From the NCBI RefSeq assembly GCF_031755915.1, contig NC_083384.1, positions 19,226,001-19,290,000 on the forward strand: 64,000 nucleotides of DNA, in the 5' to 3' direction. Source of the stretch: Ziziphus jujuba (taxonomy: Eukaryota > Streptophyta > Magnoliopsida > Rosales > Rhamnaceae). The notes beneath the pieces were generated by a model that was not told the origin of the DNA, ran no database searches, and was given only the letters and a program-made list of their open reading frames with translations. Below, one piece after another: positions 12,111-24,045 of this stretch. Numbering within the stretch: position 1 is the first letter of the stretch; each line of letters opens with the position of its first letter. Both the position numbers and the translations under genes were made by a program.

Positions 12111-12237
12111 ACCCACGCAATATGGGATTGGACACCAAGTAGCCTACTAGTGCCCTATACTCACCCATAGTGTTCATCACAATCCACCCCTTTTGGGACC
12201 TAATGTTCTCGTTGGCACACTTTTGGTCGAGTATAGA

Positions 12238-12250
12238 CTTTGATACCAAT
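12238..12250 (-). other. Primer-binding site next to copia A 5' LTR
   Basis: The minus strand reads ttggtatcaaag two bases after the LTR end. It is complementary to the 3' end of initiator tRNA-Met (tggtatcagag class), which primes minus-strand DNA synthesis in copia and in Cassandra. The bases that follow belong to a Cassandra spacer and not to a copia leader. Confidence 0.85.
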
Positions 12251-12771
12251 TGTTGGAATCATATAGCGAAAGCTAAGAATTGCACAGTTGAATGAAGTAT
12301 GTAGTAGATATATTTTCATTATCAATTACTAACTTGTGGTAATGCATAAAATATCTTTTCTAATTCATAAGCCCTTCCAAGTTATTCTCTTCATGGCATA
12401 TTTATATGTGTGTGTACCTAATCACAATAAGAGAAAATAAGAAGGTCAACCTAAAAAATGCACTGAAATCTCACAATTTCTATTTTTCTCTCAAGGTGTT
12501 TGCTTTTCCAATTGAAATTCTCAATTTTTAGAAAACAATATATAAAAACATATATGATTGGAGGCTAGTAGATAGTATATCTATAAAGTGCTAACTCTAG
12601 TCCTCAAAGGATTTAATAACACCTTGGACCCAATTAATTGGCTCCTTGTATTTTAATAACTATTTAAATGAACTTTGTCATTGAATGATCTAATTTTAGA
12701 ATCCTATGGTCCATTATTATTCAAGGCTCCTGACTAATGAATTAGCTTGCTCTAAGAGTATAAATCCAACA
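12251..12771 (-). repeat. Copia A 5' LTR (521 bp)
   Basis: Homologous to 4259-4777, with TG...CA ends. Its outer side touches aaaca (12772-12776). Substitutions are scattered through the whole alignment, so the insertion is not recent. Confidence 0.92.
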
Positions 12772-12776
12772 AAACA

Positions 12777-14417
12777 TTAGTGATTTTCGGTCAAGAAAAA
12801 GAGAATTGGTATGTTTAAGATTAGATCGATATTGGTTGGCTCAAAGGAACTCTTTTACTCACATTTTTTGGTCTGGAAAGAATCAACATTTAAACTTTGG
12901 TAGGAAACTGAGAGTCGATATTCAAATAAGGTTTCGCATTATCGAAAACTACGTTAAAACACTAAGATAGGAAGTTTGAATATTGATGAGTATATTTTGA
13001 AGATGAAAGATTTGGTAAACAACTTAGATGTTGTTAGAGATGAAGCTATAGAAACTCATTTGATGATGTATATACTTGGAGGTTTAGGTTAGATTATAAG
13101 CTTATGTCCACACTTTTGGGAATTAAGTTCGAACAAGATATCATAGAAGAGTTAATAATCATATTCTTGCCTTTGAATCAAAACTGGAGCAATTGAATAC
13201 TTCTGCACACTTGCTTTCTAAGAAAGTTGGACAAAACACTATTGTTTCACATATTGGTGCACTTCAATATGCTACTTCTGGTCATAACTATCAAGGTTCT
13301 GTTAATACATATCCTACAATGCTTAATTATGATAATAATTCTTTTGTATCAGTTGGTAGTACTCATAATACTGATAATACAATACAAATGCCTAATTGTG
13401 CAAGTGCTAATATGTCATCAATTAATAAAGGCATCAAAGAAGCACGATTGAAAGAAATGGTTCCAACAGTAAAGGTTATAATAAATGATCCATACACATA
13501 CTCTCATTACTAAGAGAATCAAAATAGGTCAGATTACAGTAGGCAATGTTCTTTTTAAGGAAGAGGATGAGGTGGCAAAAGAAGACCTCTCTTAGATTTG
13601 TGAAAAAATTGGTCACACAAGCATAGCCCATGTTTGTTATTTTTTAGTTGCAATCCAAGAAGGAATTCAGTTAACATAAAACTTGGACATCAATATTCAA
13701 ATGCATCAAGAATTACTAATGTCCAAGGAGCATCTGTGGCCAATATGTCTTATTTCCCACTACTTTGGTTTTCCTCTGCACAATACTTTTTTTCTCATAT
13801 GACTGGCATACCATAATTGGTTACTACAATGATGCCATATAATCACGCTTTTGGTGTTCAAGCTTATGGTTATAACAATGGCAATCAAAACATGTTATCA
13901 CTTCCATATTTTGCACCTTATATCAATTTTGTAGCACTAGAATGAATCAAGTAGGTCAAGCATCAAAATTTTTTCAAATCAGGCTTTCATTATTGGAATG
14001 TAGACTCACGGTTCAGATCCATCAGCTGTTGCCAATGTTACAACATGTATTCCTATTGGTTATCCAAATTGGTATCGTGATAGTGGAGCTACAAATCGTG
14101 TGGTTGGAGTTAGTACAAGTTTACTTCAACATAAGGATGACAATGGTAAGAGCCAGCTTCTAGCAGGTAATGGTCAAGGTTTGGAAATAACTAGTATTAG
14201 TTATACTTCAATGCCTTGTTGTGCAACCTATTCCCTCATTTTAAAGATAATATTACTAGTACCACATATTGTAGAGAATCTTATCAGTATTTGTAAACTT
14301 ATTCAATATAATCCTTTTGTTGTGGACTTTCAATCTAATTACTTTTTGATTAAGGATCAACAATTGGGAGTGGCAGTTCTTAAAGGCAGGTTTATGTTAC
14401 GGGACTGGCTAGGTTAG
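12777..14417 (+). pseudogene. Copia B gag and protease, decayed
   Basis: This continues the gag frame interrupted at 4258. The gag helix region NIDEYILKMKDLVNNL is at about 12980. A long low-complexity gag tail with 106 codons open lies at 13193-13513, and a basic stretch plus a knuckle-like ICEKIGHTS lies near 13597-13620. The protease begins with YRDSGATNRV (about 14078), so the catalytic Asp is kept. The pre-integrase phrase LLVPHIVENLISICKL leads to VLKGR at about 14380. Stops and frame changes separate the pieces. The right end is the Harbinger insertion. Confidence 0.85.
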
Positions 14418-14799
14418 GACCTATTGAAGTGTTTAGGAGCAAAAATAATTAATAGGATAACTTATCCCAAAGGCAAAACTTATCCTACTGAAAAGGGACT
14501 GGATTGACTTGTTGAAACCCTTGGATCATGCTGGGATAGACTCTCACTAAAATGTGCTCTCTTATCGGAACGTGTTCTCTCCTAGGAGTGGGTAAAATCC
14601 GAATTGGACTAACCAAACCAAAATATTTGGGTCAGTTTACGTTGGTTTTAGCAGCTTAATTGGGTCAGTTCGGTTATATAATTAAAAAAACTTGTAATTT
14701 TTGGTTCGGCTTACTGGTTGGAAAAATTTTACCCCACCCAACCTGAATCGACCCATACCCACTACTAGTTTTGACTTTTAGAAGTATTACCTTTATTCC

Positions 14800-14918
14800 T
14801 CTAAATCTGATGCTTCAAAACCAAAACATCATATCTCTCTCTTGCTCTTTTCCTCTCTCTCTCTTTCCAAATTTCTGTTGAACTCTCCAAAAGTTGGCCA
14901 TTTCTCAAAGAGCTCCTA

Positions 14919-14961
<43 letters not shown>

Positions 14962-16870
14962 ATGGTCCGGCACAGTCGGAAACTAATCTGACAGATTGGT
15001 GGTCTAGCTCCTCTCTTAGAGTTTTATTTTTACGCTTTTTTTTTTGTCTCATTCATTTCTCTCTCTTTCTCATAGATCCGGCTGGCTGCTGAAGTTCCTT
15101 TAATTATCTTTTTGACATTGAAGAGAAAAAGACTACAAGGTTCGTTTGCAATAGCCAGTAGGTTTTTATTTGTCTTCTTTTTTATTTTTTATTTTGGGTC
15201 TTCCTAAACTTGTAGTTTAATTGCTTCCATGTTTTTTTTTTGTTTTTTCATTGATTTAATTCTCCATTTGATTTTGTAATGCCAAAAAAAATAAAATTGT
15301 ATCTTTATTTTGGGAAAGATCATGTCCGTAAGATTTAATTCCTCCTTGTGTTTTGTGAAAAAAGGTTTTACTTTTACATGCTTTACTTTTTGAAACTATA
15401 CTCTTCTCCTTCTCCCTTCCATTTATATAGCCTTAGATTTAGCATATCATATTATTAGGTTTTAGTTCCCTTTTTTAAGTTTTTCATTTTCTTTTATGTG
15501 ATTCAATTTAGTTTCTCTGAGTAGTGAGTAATAATCTTTAGCTATTGTCATTCTTTTCTAGTATGGACTACCTCATTCAAATTGGTATTTCGGTTGTTGG
15601 GAAAATAGCTAAGTACACGGTTGAAATTTTTCATATTTTTTTTCCCTTGGGATGAAATTGTAGCAGTTAGCTACTGGTAATTACTTGTTAAAGTTTTAGA
15701 ATGAGTAAATGATTTTTTTATTAATTCTTTCATTACTTGTTAAATGTTTTAGAGTGAGTAAATAATTTTTTTTATCAACTTCTTTTAATTTGGTTTCTGC
15801 AGTTTGATCAAAAAGCTTGTTGTACTTATATAATGAGTTAAACTGTTTTTAGTTTCATTTATAACTTTGATTTTTGCATTTTTTTTTTTACGGTTTATTG
15901 ACACTTGTTTTGCTTTATTAGGTCTTGCTTCTAAAATTCTAGAGGATTTGTATCATCTTATGAAGAAGGCAGTCTCAATTAGAAAGCATCTTGAGAAGAA
16001 CAGCATGGATAAGGATTCCTAGTTTCGTTTGATTTTGGTTGAGAAATTTGGAGGTAAGTTACTTAGCCTTTTTTCTCATTATTTTTGCATCAATTTGTGA
16101 AATTTGAAGTTCATTAGAAGTGGGAAGGTGAAAAATTACTTTTGGAAAGTGTACTGAAGCTTGGGCTGTGAAATTATTTGCTATGAAGTTTGGAGATTGT
16201 GAAGTGAACTATGGATGATTTGATTGCTATGAAGTTGCTATGAACTATGTGTGATTCTCATATTAGCTTTGCATCCACCTTTGACAGTTAAGTAGCTTCT
16301 AATTCTTTTTGTAATTCCTTTTCATCTTTTCCCGGTAGTTGCATCCATTCTAAACAATTGATCATTTAAAAAAAAAAAAAATATCTAATAAACTTATATT
16401 AACAACAAGACCTAATATAAATTCTAACAGCTTTATTAATAGCAAGATCTAATATTAAAAAAAAATTAAAAGAAAAATAGAAGCTTTTACAACCCATGAA
16501 ACTTATAAGTGTTGTCTTTTTTGTATTAGAAAGAAAAAGTACAGACTTTTGCCCACAGATCAACAAGAAACTTAGATATGTATTGTGCCTAGCTTTTTAA
16601 TAGATAGGGTTGGCCTGGTACTCGAAACTTAATATATATTAATATTTCTCCATTCCCATCCATAAGTAATGCTTTTAAATGTGAACATGCAATTGTGCTT
16701 TAATTTTTCAAGTTAACGAAAAAAAAAAAAAACAACAACAAAAAAACAGCAAATACTTTAATGTAGCAAATTAAGTAAAACTAATTCTTCTCACATGATT
16801 GTGCATGAAATCTCATTATACTTTTTTTTTTATATGTTTTTCAATAGATTTATTTTGTTTTTAATAGGTT
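14800..16870 (+). other. hAT 5' leader with CT microsatellite and intron-like parts
   Basis: Noncoding. A (CT)n run at 14923-14953 continues into gtgtgtgt. Polypyrimidine stretches ending in ag (for example ttttgctttattag near 15921) and a ggtaagtt near 16053 look like splice sites of an untranslated first exon and introns. A 55-bp tandem duplication starts at ttacttgttaaa (15681 and 15735). The minus-strand ORF here (14801-15052) is the CT repeat read backwards. Confidence 0.55.
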
Positions 16871-16874
16871 CTAG

Positions 16875-18780
16875 ATGGATGGGGACCACAATTATTTGTA
16901 TGATATTAATGAATTGGAAGAATATCTAAATGAATCAACGAAAGCTGAGTTTTAACCTTCATAGTCAGATGAACCTTATAAAACACAAAAGAGAAAACGT
17001 TCTAGGACTTTATCTTGGGTTTTAGAACATTTTGAAAAAAATTTCAGATAGTGATCCAAATAATCCTATATGCAAATGTAAATACTGTGGGGTAGATTAT
17101 GCATGTGATACCAAGAGGTGTGCAACTAGTATGTTGCGAAATCATTTGATGAACAATGCAAAAAGTATCGTAATAGGACGGTGGAAAAAAAAGCAACAAG
17201 TTCTTTATTTTGAAAGTGGTAGTAGTAATTTGGTGTCTACAAGTACAACATTTAGTGAAGAGGCATGTAGGCTTGCATGTGCATAAATGATCATTATAGA
17301 AGAGTTACCATTTAGCCACGTTGAGGGGGAAGAGTTTAGAAAGTTTTGTAATACTTTGAACCCTAAGTATGAACCGCCATCTCATAGAACAATTTATAGA
17401 GATGTGTTTCAATTGTACTTAGATGAGAAAAAAGCTTTAAAGAGTGTTTTCATTGAGGAAGCAAAGTGTTTGTCTTATGACGAACACATGGACTTCCATT
17501 CAAAATAACAATTATATGACTCTTACTGCTCATTTTATTGACGATGATTGGATGTTGCATAAGAGAATTATAAATTTTTGTATTGTCCAAAATCATAAGG
17601 TGAGACAATTGGCAAGGTTATAAAAGATTGTTTGATTGAATGGGGGGTATTGAAAGGGTTTTCACAATAACGGTTGATAATGATTGGATGGTGAGTTTTT
17701 GCATGTTCATTGTGCTGCACATATTGTAAATTTGATTATGACATTTGGATTAAGGGAAATCCATGATAGTATTGCTGGAATTCATAATGCTATTAGATAA
17801 GTTCGATCATCTCCTTCAAGATTAAACAAATTTAAAGAATGTGTAGAAAAGGAGAAGATTGAATTTAAAGAAACCATGGTTTTGGATGTGTCTACTAGGT
17901 GGAATTCCACCTATTTGATGTTGAACTCGGCTTTAAAGTATCAAAAAGCTTTTGATAGGATGATAGACGATGATGGTATTTTTCTTGGATATTTTGAGGA
18001 GATGAAGTTGGAAGGAAGAGAGCTGGACCACCTCAAGTTAAAGATTGGGAAAGTGCAAGGGTTTTTGTGAAATTCCTTTCTACTTTTTTTGAGGTTACCT
18101 TAAAATTTAGTGCCTCTTTGACTGTTACTTCTAATATATGTTTTCATGAATTGAGTTTGAAGTATAATGCACTTATTGAATGGAATAATAGTCAAAACCA
18201 TTTGATGGCTGATATGGCAAAGGAAATGTTGATGAAGTTTGAAAAATATTGGGGTTCACTTGGAAATGTCAACGGGTTTTTACTTATTGCTGTTGCGCTT
18301 GGTCCACGATATAAGCTAGAATATGTATCATATCTTTTTAAGGATGCCTATGAAAGTGGTGTGGTTGAATGGGAGTTCTAAAGTGTCCGGTCACAATGAT
18401 AGTTAATCAATGCAAGCACAATAAAGTGGGATGATGGTGGATTTATTGGATGATGGAAGCATAGATGATCATCGGCGTTTAAAAGAATCATAATTTAAAA
18501 AAAGAAAAATGGAGAAAAATGTATTGGAAATAAAGAATGAGGTTGATAATTTTTTGTTTGATCCATATGAGGATGTGGAGAGTAAGAAATTTGATATTTT
18601 GGCTTGGTGAAAAAATAATTGCATAAAATATCGAATTTTATCTTCAATTGCAAGAGATGTATATGCCATTCCAGTTTCTACAGTAGTATCTGAATCGGCC
18701 TTTAGTATCGGAGGGCGTGTTCTTGATGCATTCTAAAGTTCATTTGGTCCAAAGATGGTGGAGGCTTTGATTTGTTCTCA
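16875..18780 (+). pseudogene. hAT transposase, decayed (BED finger, catalytic core, hATC)
   Basis: It starts ATGGATGGGG after a splice-like ctag. A BED zinc-finger region follows (CKYCGVDYACDTKRC, about 17071); the His is kept (LRNHLM) but the following Cys appears lost. The RNase H-like core is recognisable: MTLTAHFIDDDWMLHKRI (about 17515), HVHCAAHIVNLI (about 17702) and LDVSTRWNSTYLML (17879). The dimerisation domain near 18597-18780 reads IPVSTVVSESAFSIGGRVLD. At least five stops or frameshifts break it, so no protein is expected. The order and motifs fit plant Ac/Tam3-like transposases. Confidence 0.9.
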
Positions 18781-20276
18781 AAAAATATTTTATACAATTT
18801 TGGCCCAATGTATAAAATTTCTATCTCAAAATAGCATAAATAAAGAAGTTTGAGCTAAGGCCCAACATGAAGCCTAAACCGGCCCAAACCATTAACCCAA
18901 CCCAAATTGACCAATGGCAATCAATACGATTGGTTTTCGGGTTGAATGTGGTGGTCAGTTTGGTTTGGTTTTGTACCCAACACAAATCGAGTTTGTCCGT
19001 TCGGTTTAAAAAAGCCTCTAAAAATGAACCAACCCACATCGAGCCCACCCCTACTCTCTCCACAGCTCTCCCATTGAAAACCTCAGTGAGTTTTATTCTC
19101 GATCTACTATTCTTCTTCTTCGATCTGCCTTCTTCTTCTTCTTTTTATTCTTTGGGTTTGCCATTTTCTTCTTCTTTTTCGTTTTCTATGTGACTTCTTT
19201 GCTGGATGTGATTTTTTTATATTTTTGTGTTAATCCTGAATCATAATGTTTTATCTTTATTATGGTGGAGTTCAGTTCAGTTCAGTTCTAATCCTAATAG
19301 AGTTCGTTATCTGCAAAATTAGGGCTTGATTTGTAAATTTGGAGGCTTTATTTTGTGGTCTAGATATACAAATTTGGAATAAGGAGAGCCATATAAAACT
19401 ATTGCAAATTAGAAAGTAAGATAGTCAGTGTTTTCCTTCTACTTTTCATTTAAAATTGCATGAGGAAATGTATGTCGAAATGACAGCAGATTCAAAATAG
19501 TGTTGTTATTTTTTAAGCATGCATGACATTTGCTTTTGCAATGGAGTTTTAGTCGTTGATGTGTTACTTATGATTGCTACAAAATGATTCTAAGAAGTTA
19601 TTTGTCCTCTTTTTTTTAACTTTGTGTCCATTATTAACCAACCAACTTGGCTAAAAGGGAGGTTGTAACTTAGCTCATTGCTTCACATGTAGCTATCTTC
19701 TTGGATTAATTGGATTGGTGGCAATGTTCTTGATAAGTACAAGATGAATTAAAAAATGAAGCCTACAGATGGAAAAGTAGTCAACGATTTTAGTATGCTT
19801 TCTACAATTTTTAAGGAATTAGCATTAAAAGAAGATGAGGATTGAATCTTTTATGCTGTCAATTTTCTATGGTTTAAGGTTTGCTTACTATATGCCTTTG
19901 TTTTGTATCTCTTAGGTGGTTTTTCTTGTTATTATCTTTATTGAATGAAATATATTTAACTTGAAACAGTAATAAATGGCTAAAGCCATAATTGTTCTTC
20001 ATGTATGGCTAACAGGGTGAATTTGAAATATAATTTGACACATAACTTCAATTTAAGAGTTTGTCTTATGAATTTGAAGCTGGAAATATATCTTGGTTTA
20101 CTCTGATTAAAATATGCAATCTGATTAAAATGCCATTTTTGTGCTGCACCTTTTATATTACCATGCAGTACATTAATAATGAATCTTCATACAAAACTGT
20201 GCAAACATGCATTCTCGAGTGATTTATATATATGTTCATAATTATAATATTATATAATATTATTACATATACAGAC

Positions 20277-20389
20277 CCACACTAAAGCTGAAGCTCTTTG
20301 AAAAAAAGCGTCGATTTTGTTGTGTACAGCTGTGTACACATACATAGCAAAGCTGATGCTTTTTTCAAAAAGTGTCAGCTTTGGTGTGG
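20277..20389. repeat. Inverted repeat with 43-bp arms
   Basis: The arms are 20277-20320 and 20347-20389. The left arm begins ccacactaaagctg and the reverse complement of the right arm begins ccacaccaaagctg. About 35 of 43 positions match, with one gap, and most mismatches are transitions. The loop of about 26 bases contains its own palindrome, gtgtacagctgtgtac. No target duplication is evident. It could be a foldback element or a hairpin RNA precursor. Confidence 0.8.
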
Positions 20390-20602
20390 TTTGCATGCTG
20401 ATGGACCGCACTGTAGCCTCCTCCTATATATATATAGATATATTTTATTTTTCTCTTTTAGACTAGCTATTTTTTTTATGATCTTTCAAAGTTTTCAAAG
20501 TTAAGACCCCACAAGTTAGAAGAGGAAAAAAGATAAGATATTAATGAAAGAAGGATGGGATAAGCTTCTTGGGCATAGTGCGATCCCATTTAAAACATAC
20601 AG

Positions 20603-20820
20603 ATAATTGCTTATACATGTGTGTGTATTATATATGTATATATATGTGCCTGAATTGGGGTTGAAAAGTCCATTAATGATGGTGGATTTTGAGTTGAAGA
20701 TTACTTTTCCATTTATAATTGCTTATATATGTGTGTGTATTATATATGTATATATATGAGCCTAAAAAGGGGTTGAAAAGTTGATTAAAGTGTGTATTAT
20801 ATATGTATATATATGTGCCT
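20603..20820. repeat. Tandem repeat, period 112 bp, with TA/TG microsatellites
   Basis: The phrase ataattgcttata(c/t)atgtg begins at 20603 and 20715, and each copy continues through gtattatatatgtatatata and ggggttgaaaagt. A third partial copy starts gtgtgtattatata near 20790. No coding content. Confidence 0.8.
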
Positions 20821-22369
20821 AGTTCTAAACATTTATCTTTCACCATCTTACTTTTCCACATACACACATGCTAGACTCTTATATATATACTGGAATTAGG
20901 GAATCATGGAGTGGCTATAGCATTTAATTTATCAAATTGGTTGAATGTGATTTGTTAGGATTCTATATGAGTTTCTCTAAAGATGGTACTGTTAAAATTA
21001 GGATTGCATTTTCTAAAGATGTTTTTTCTTATAATTGATTGTGTTTTTACTTTTTTTTTCCCTATCTTTCCTATGAGTATTACTAAAATTGTCATGAGCC
21101 ATTAGATAATACTCTTTTGCTTCAGCAATTGCCATTATGATTCCGGACTCTCAAATGAAGGTGATGCGACTACGGATCAGTAGACTACTATTGCTTTAAA
21201 TAGAACTGTTCCGAGTTGAAAATAATTATCAGCTATGGTTATTTCATTTTCTACTTTCTGGTTCATTTACAATGCCAAACAATAATGTAGATACTTTGTA
21301 ATGTTAACTTAATGTACAATAAGATGCAAGTTTCATTTTACTGGAGTATTTAAAGTTTGTGCAAAATGTTATATATGTGTTTTTAATTTTGGAATTGTTT
21401 TGGGTTTCTTACATTTATAGAAATGTTCCATACTTGATGATCAGAATAGTTAAAAAAATAAAATAAAATGAAAGAATTTTTGTTAAAGGAAATTAAGATG
21501 TATATACAAAAAAAAAAAAAAAGAAAAACAAAGCAACTTTTCTATTTTTGGTTTTTTCCTATTTTCTTTATTTGTCACGAGTCTTTCATCATTGAAAGGA
21601 AAAACATTAAGAAAAGAAAAAAGAATTAAAAGGATTGATTCATAATTTATTTAGAAATTAATTAAGTAAAATAATGAAATATGTTTTTTGTTTTAAAGAA
21701 AAATAACCTAAGTACATTGAATATATACAATTTTCCTTTCATATAGGTATGTGAATCCCATAAATCTTATGTGAAAGGATGGATATACACAAATGAAATT
21801 TTTCTCGGCCATTGACATAAATACAGAGTGTGCCATTTTGTTGTTGTAGAAGGCCTGCTAGCTTACCTTTCTTATTCCTCATTTATCGATTAGAAAAGCC
21901 AAGAGGATAATGGTCAACATTGTTAATCTTTCTCCCAGATTGTGAATGATTTACATGAAGGCAAGCCCACTAGTGATCGGTGGGATGGTTCCATAATAGA
22001 AGATATTATGCATATTTTATTTTGCTCTGTTTGTTTAAGTTTCAATATCTAATTGGTTATTGTTATTATTGATGGTGATGTAGGCCATATAGGAATTTTA
22101 AAGACTATATAATATATATGTATATATATATATATATCTTCCTCCTAACCTCATGCTTCAAAGTAATTATCTTGGCTCAAATTTTGTATATTAAAGTGTT
22201 TGATGCTTTTTATGAAATTGTAGTAGTATTCTATATGGTAATAGGTTCTACTTCTGCTAATATTGTTCTATGCATTTTTTAAATGTTCTATAATGATTAT
22301 TTACATTATATAGCAACTCAATTTACTGTGCTTTTTTTTTTTTTGGTTCTCTTTTTTAATGTAGTAGAT

Positions 22370-23725
22370 ATGGATAGAAGAAATGTCATTGCATTCTTGT
22401 TGCTTGCCAATGATTTAGAATTAGAATATTTTTGTATGTGTTTTATGATAGTTTTGCTTATGTACATGTATGTATCATGGCGAATGAAAAATGATATAGG
22501 TGTTAAGAATCGACTAACTAGGGTTATAGAATTGCATACATCTTTAGTAAATAGTTTGTTAGACAATGATGTGAATTGTATTAGTCAACTTAGGATGGAT
22601 AGGAGAACATTTTATATTTTATGTCAGTTATTACGTCATGAAGGATACATTAAAAATGATGGTACTATTACATTGGAAGAGTAAATATGTATATTTTCTG
22701 CACATAATTGTTCATCATGCAAAGAATCATAAAACTTTCACTAGATTTTATAGATCGGAGAAAACAATTAGTAGGTACTTCAATTTAGTATTGAATGAAG
22801 TGTTATGCTTACATGGAATTTTGTTGAGATATTCAGAACATGCGTCAAATAATTGTTCGCATGGTAGATGGAAAATGTTCAAGGTTCATTCGAGGAGTAG
22901 TTTGGTTAATAATATTATACTTAGATTATTTGTAACATTATTTTACTTGAGTAACTTTGTTTGTGACGTAGAACTATTTGGAAGCATTAGATGGAACTTG
23001 TATTAAGGTAAACGTACCTGAAATCGATAAGCCAAGATATTGAATAAGTAAGGGTGAGATAGCCACAAATGTCTTAGGTGTATGTAACCCGAATATGGAA
23101 TTCATATTTGTATTACATGGATGGAAAGGATCCGCTTTAGACTCGAGAGTACTTCAAGATGCATTAAGCATGCCAAATGGATTAAAAGTACCAACTAGTA
23201 AGACTAATCCTCAAATTGTATATTGTAGTGGTCTAACATTTCATAAACAAATAGGAGGCAATTTTTTATTTTTTGGGGTTGTTATTAATTAGTGGTGCTG
23301 GTTACACTAATGGTGAAGGATTTCTTGCACCATATAGAGGATCAAAATATCAACTTTCCAAATGGAGAGATGGTTGTGCGTCTGTAAATCATGAAGAGTA
23401 ATTCAACCTAAAGCATACATTTGTTAAAAATATCATAGAAAGATGCTTTGGGGTTTTTAAAATGCGGTTGGCAATTTTAAGAAGTCAATCTTTCTATCCA
23501 ATAAAAACACATATTAAGATCATTGCTGCATGTTGTCTTATATATAGTCTTATTAGAAGAGAAATGCCACTTGATCTTGGAAAAGTTGAGTTTGATATGA
23601 GTGAAGACGTTGAAATTAGTAGAGAGGAGGACATTATAGGATCAATTGGAGGTGGGTATTCCTATGTTATTAACAAGCTCTTAATTAAATATAATGTTAA
23701 GTTTTTTTTTTTTTTTGATTGTTAG
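22370..23725 (+). pseudogene. PIF/Harbinger transposase, decayed
   Basis: The N-terminal helix region (FRMDRRTF-like: LRMDRRTFYILCQLLR) is open to 22684. The DDE core is scattered over frames: ALDGTCI with the first Asp at 22990-22992, NGLKVPTSK at 23176, GYTNGEGFLAPYRGSKYQLS at about 23297, and IIERCFGVFKMRLAILR with the catalytic Glu at 23438-23440. The C-terminal part is open for 87 codons from 23462. The second catalytic Asp, expected just before AGYTNG, reads GGT (Gly) at 23294-23296. Stops and frameshifts separate the blocks, so it is inactive. Confidence 0.9.
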
Positions 23726-23747
23726 TTAATTGTTCTTTGTGACTTAG

Positions 23748-24045
23748 CATGTTATAATTTTATTTTAATTGATTTTTAAAACAATATATTAACATAATTT
23801 GTGGGCATAAAAAAATTACAATTGTCTATGAATATAAATTTATAATATTTGTAATTCTAGCTATATATGAAATTAAATTATTTTTAGTTTTAGTTAATGT
23901 TATTTATAAAATACCATGTTATAATTTAATTTTAATTTATTTCTAAAACAATATATTAATATAATTTGTGGGTGTAAAAAATTATTAAAATTTTGTATGT
24001 AAATATAAATATACAAATTTACAACTTTAATTATATATAATATTT
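23748..24045. repeat. Diverged tandem duplication, period about 167 bp
   Basis: The string catgttataatttaattttaa-t-attt starts near 23748 and 23915. Both copies continue through aaaacaatatattaa-ataa and tttgtgggtgtaaaaaa. It lies between the transposase and the right end of the Harbinger element. Confidence 0.75.

Larger units (their letters stand above)
11189..12250 (-). mobile_element. Cassandra-type TRIM array: three LTRs, three internal spacers
   Basis: The order on the plus strand is LTR 11189-11502, spacer 11503-11571, LTR 11572-11900, spacer 11901-11969, LTR 11970-12181, spacer 12182-12250. The LTRs start tg(t/c)aaca and end catcaca. The spacers are about 69 bp; on the minus strand they begin with a tRNA-Met-type PBS (tggtat-a-ag) and end with a PPT (ggggtggatt). 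These are the hallmarks of Cassandra, a terminal-repeat retrotransposon in miniature whose LTRs carry 5S rRNA-derived DNA. Such elements encode no protein and rely on other elements for transposition. The third LTR has an internal deletion. The rightmost spacer is followed by a copia A LTR where a Cassandra LTR would be expected. Confidence 0.85.
4259..12771 (-). mobile_element. Copia A, full-length Ty1/copia element
   Basis: Two LTRs in direct orientation begin tgttggaatcat and end atccaaca. A perfect 5-bp target duplication aaaca flanks them at 4254-4258 and 12772-12776. On the minus strand the order is 5' LTR, PBS, long leader, gag, protease, integrase, RT, RNase H, PPT, 3' LTR, which is the Ty1/copia order. 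The LTRs differ at many positions and the coding region carries stops and frameshifts, so the insertion is old. The leader is unusual: it contains duplicated blocks and a Cassandra array. The element landed inside the gag gene of copia B. Confidence 0.93.
14583..19053 (+). mobile_element. hAT element (4.47 kb) with terminal repeats and 8-bp duplication
   Basis: The left end is taggagtgggtaaaatccg; the right end, reverse complemented, is taggggtgggctcgatg. The flanks are ttctctcc (14575-14582) and ctctctcc (19054-19061), 7 of 8 matching. The terminal regions are rich in aaccgaacc/ttggttcgg-like words. Inside, a leader of 2.3 kb precedes a hAT transposase relic. The insertion lies in the 5' region of the Harbinger element, so it is younger than that element. 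Confidence 0.9.
19062..22280 (+). other. Harbinger 5' region, no gene recognised
   Basis: It contains a ctt-rich 5'-UTR-like stretch (19100-19190), a 113-bp hairpin and ta/gt-rich tandem repeats. No Myb-like second ORF, which intact PIF/Harbinger elements carry, could be read in any frame. It may be missing or too decayed. Confidence 0.5.

Noticed and set aside
14801..15052. Minus-strand ORF of 83 codons rich in Arg-Glu
   Set aside because: It is the CT microsatellite and ct-rich leader of the hAT element read in reverse.
22318..22566. Minus-strand ORF opposite the Harbinger transposase
   Set aside because: Shadow of the transposase reading frame; no domain.
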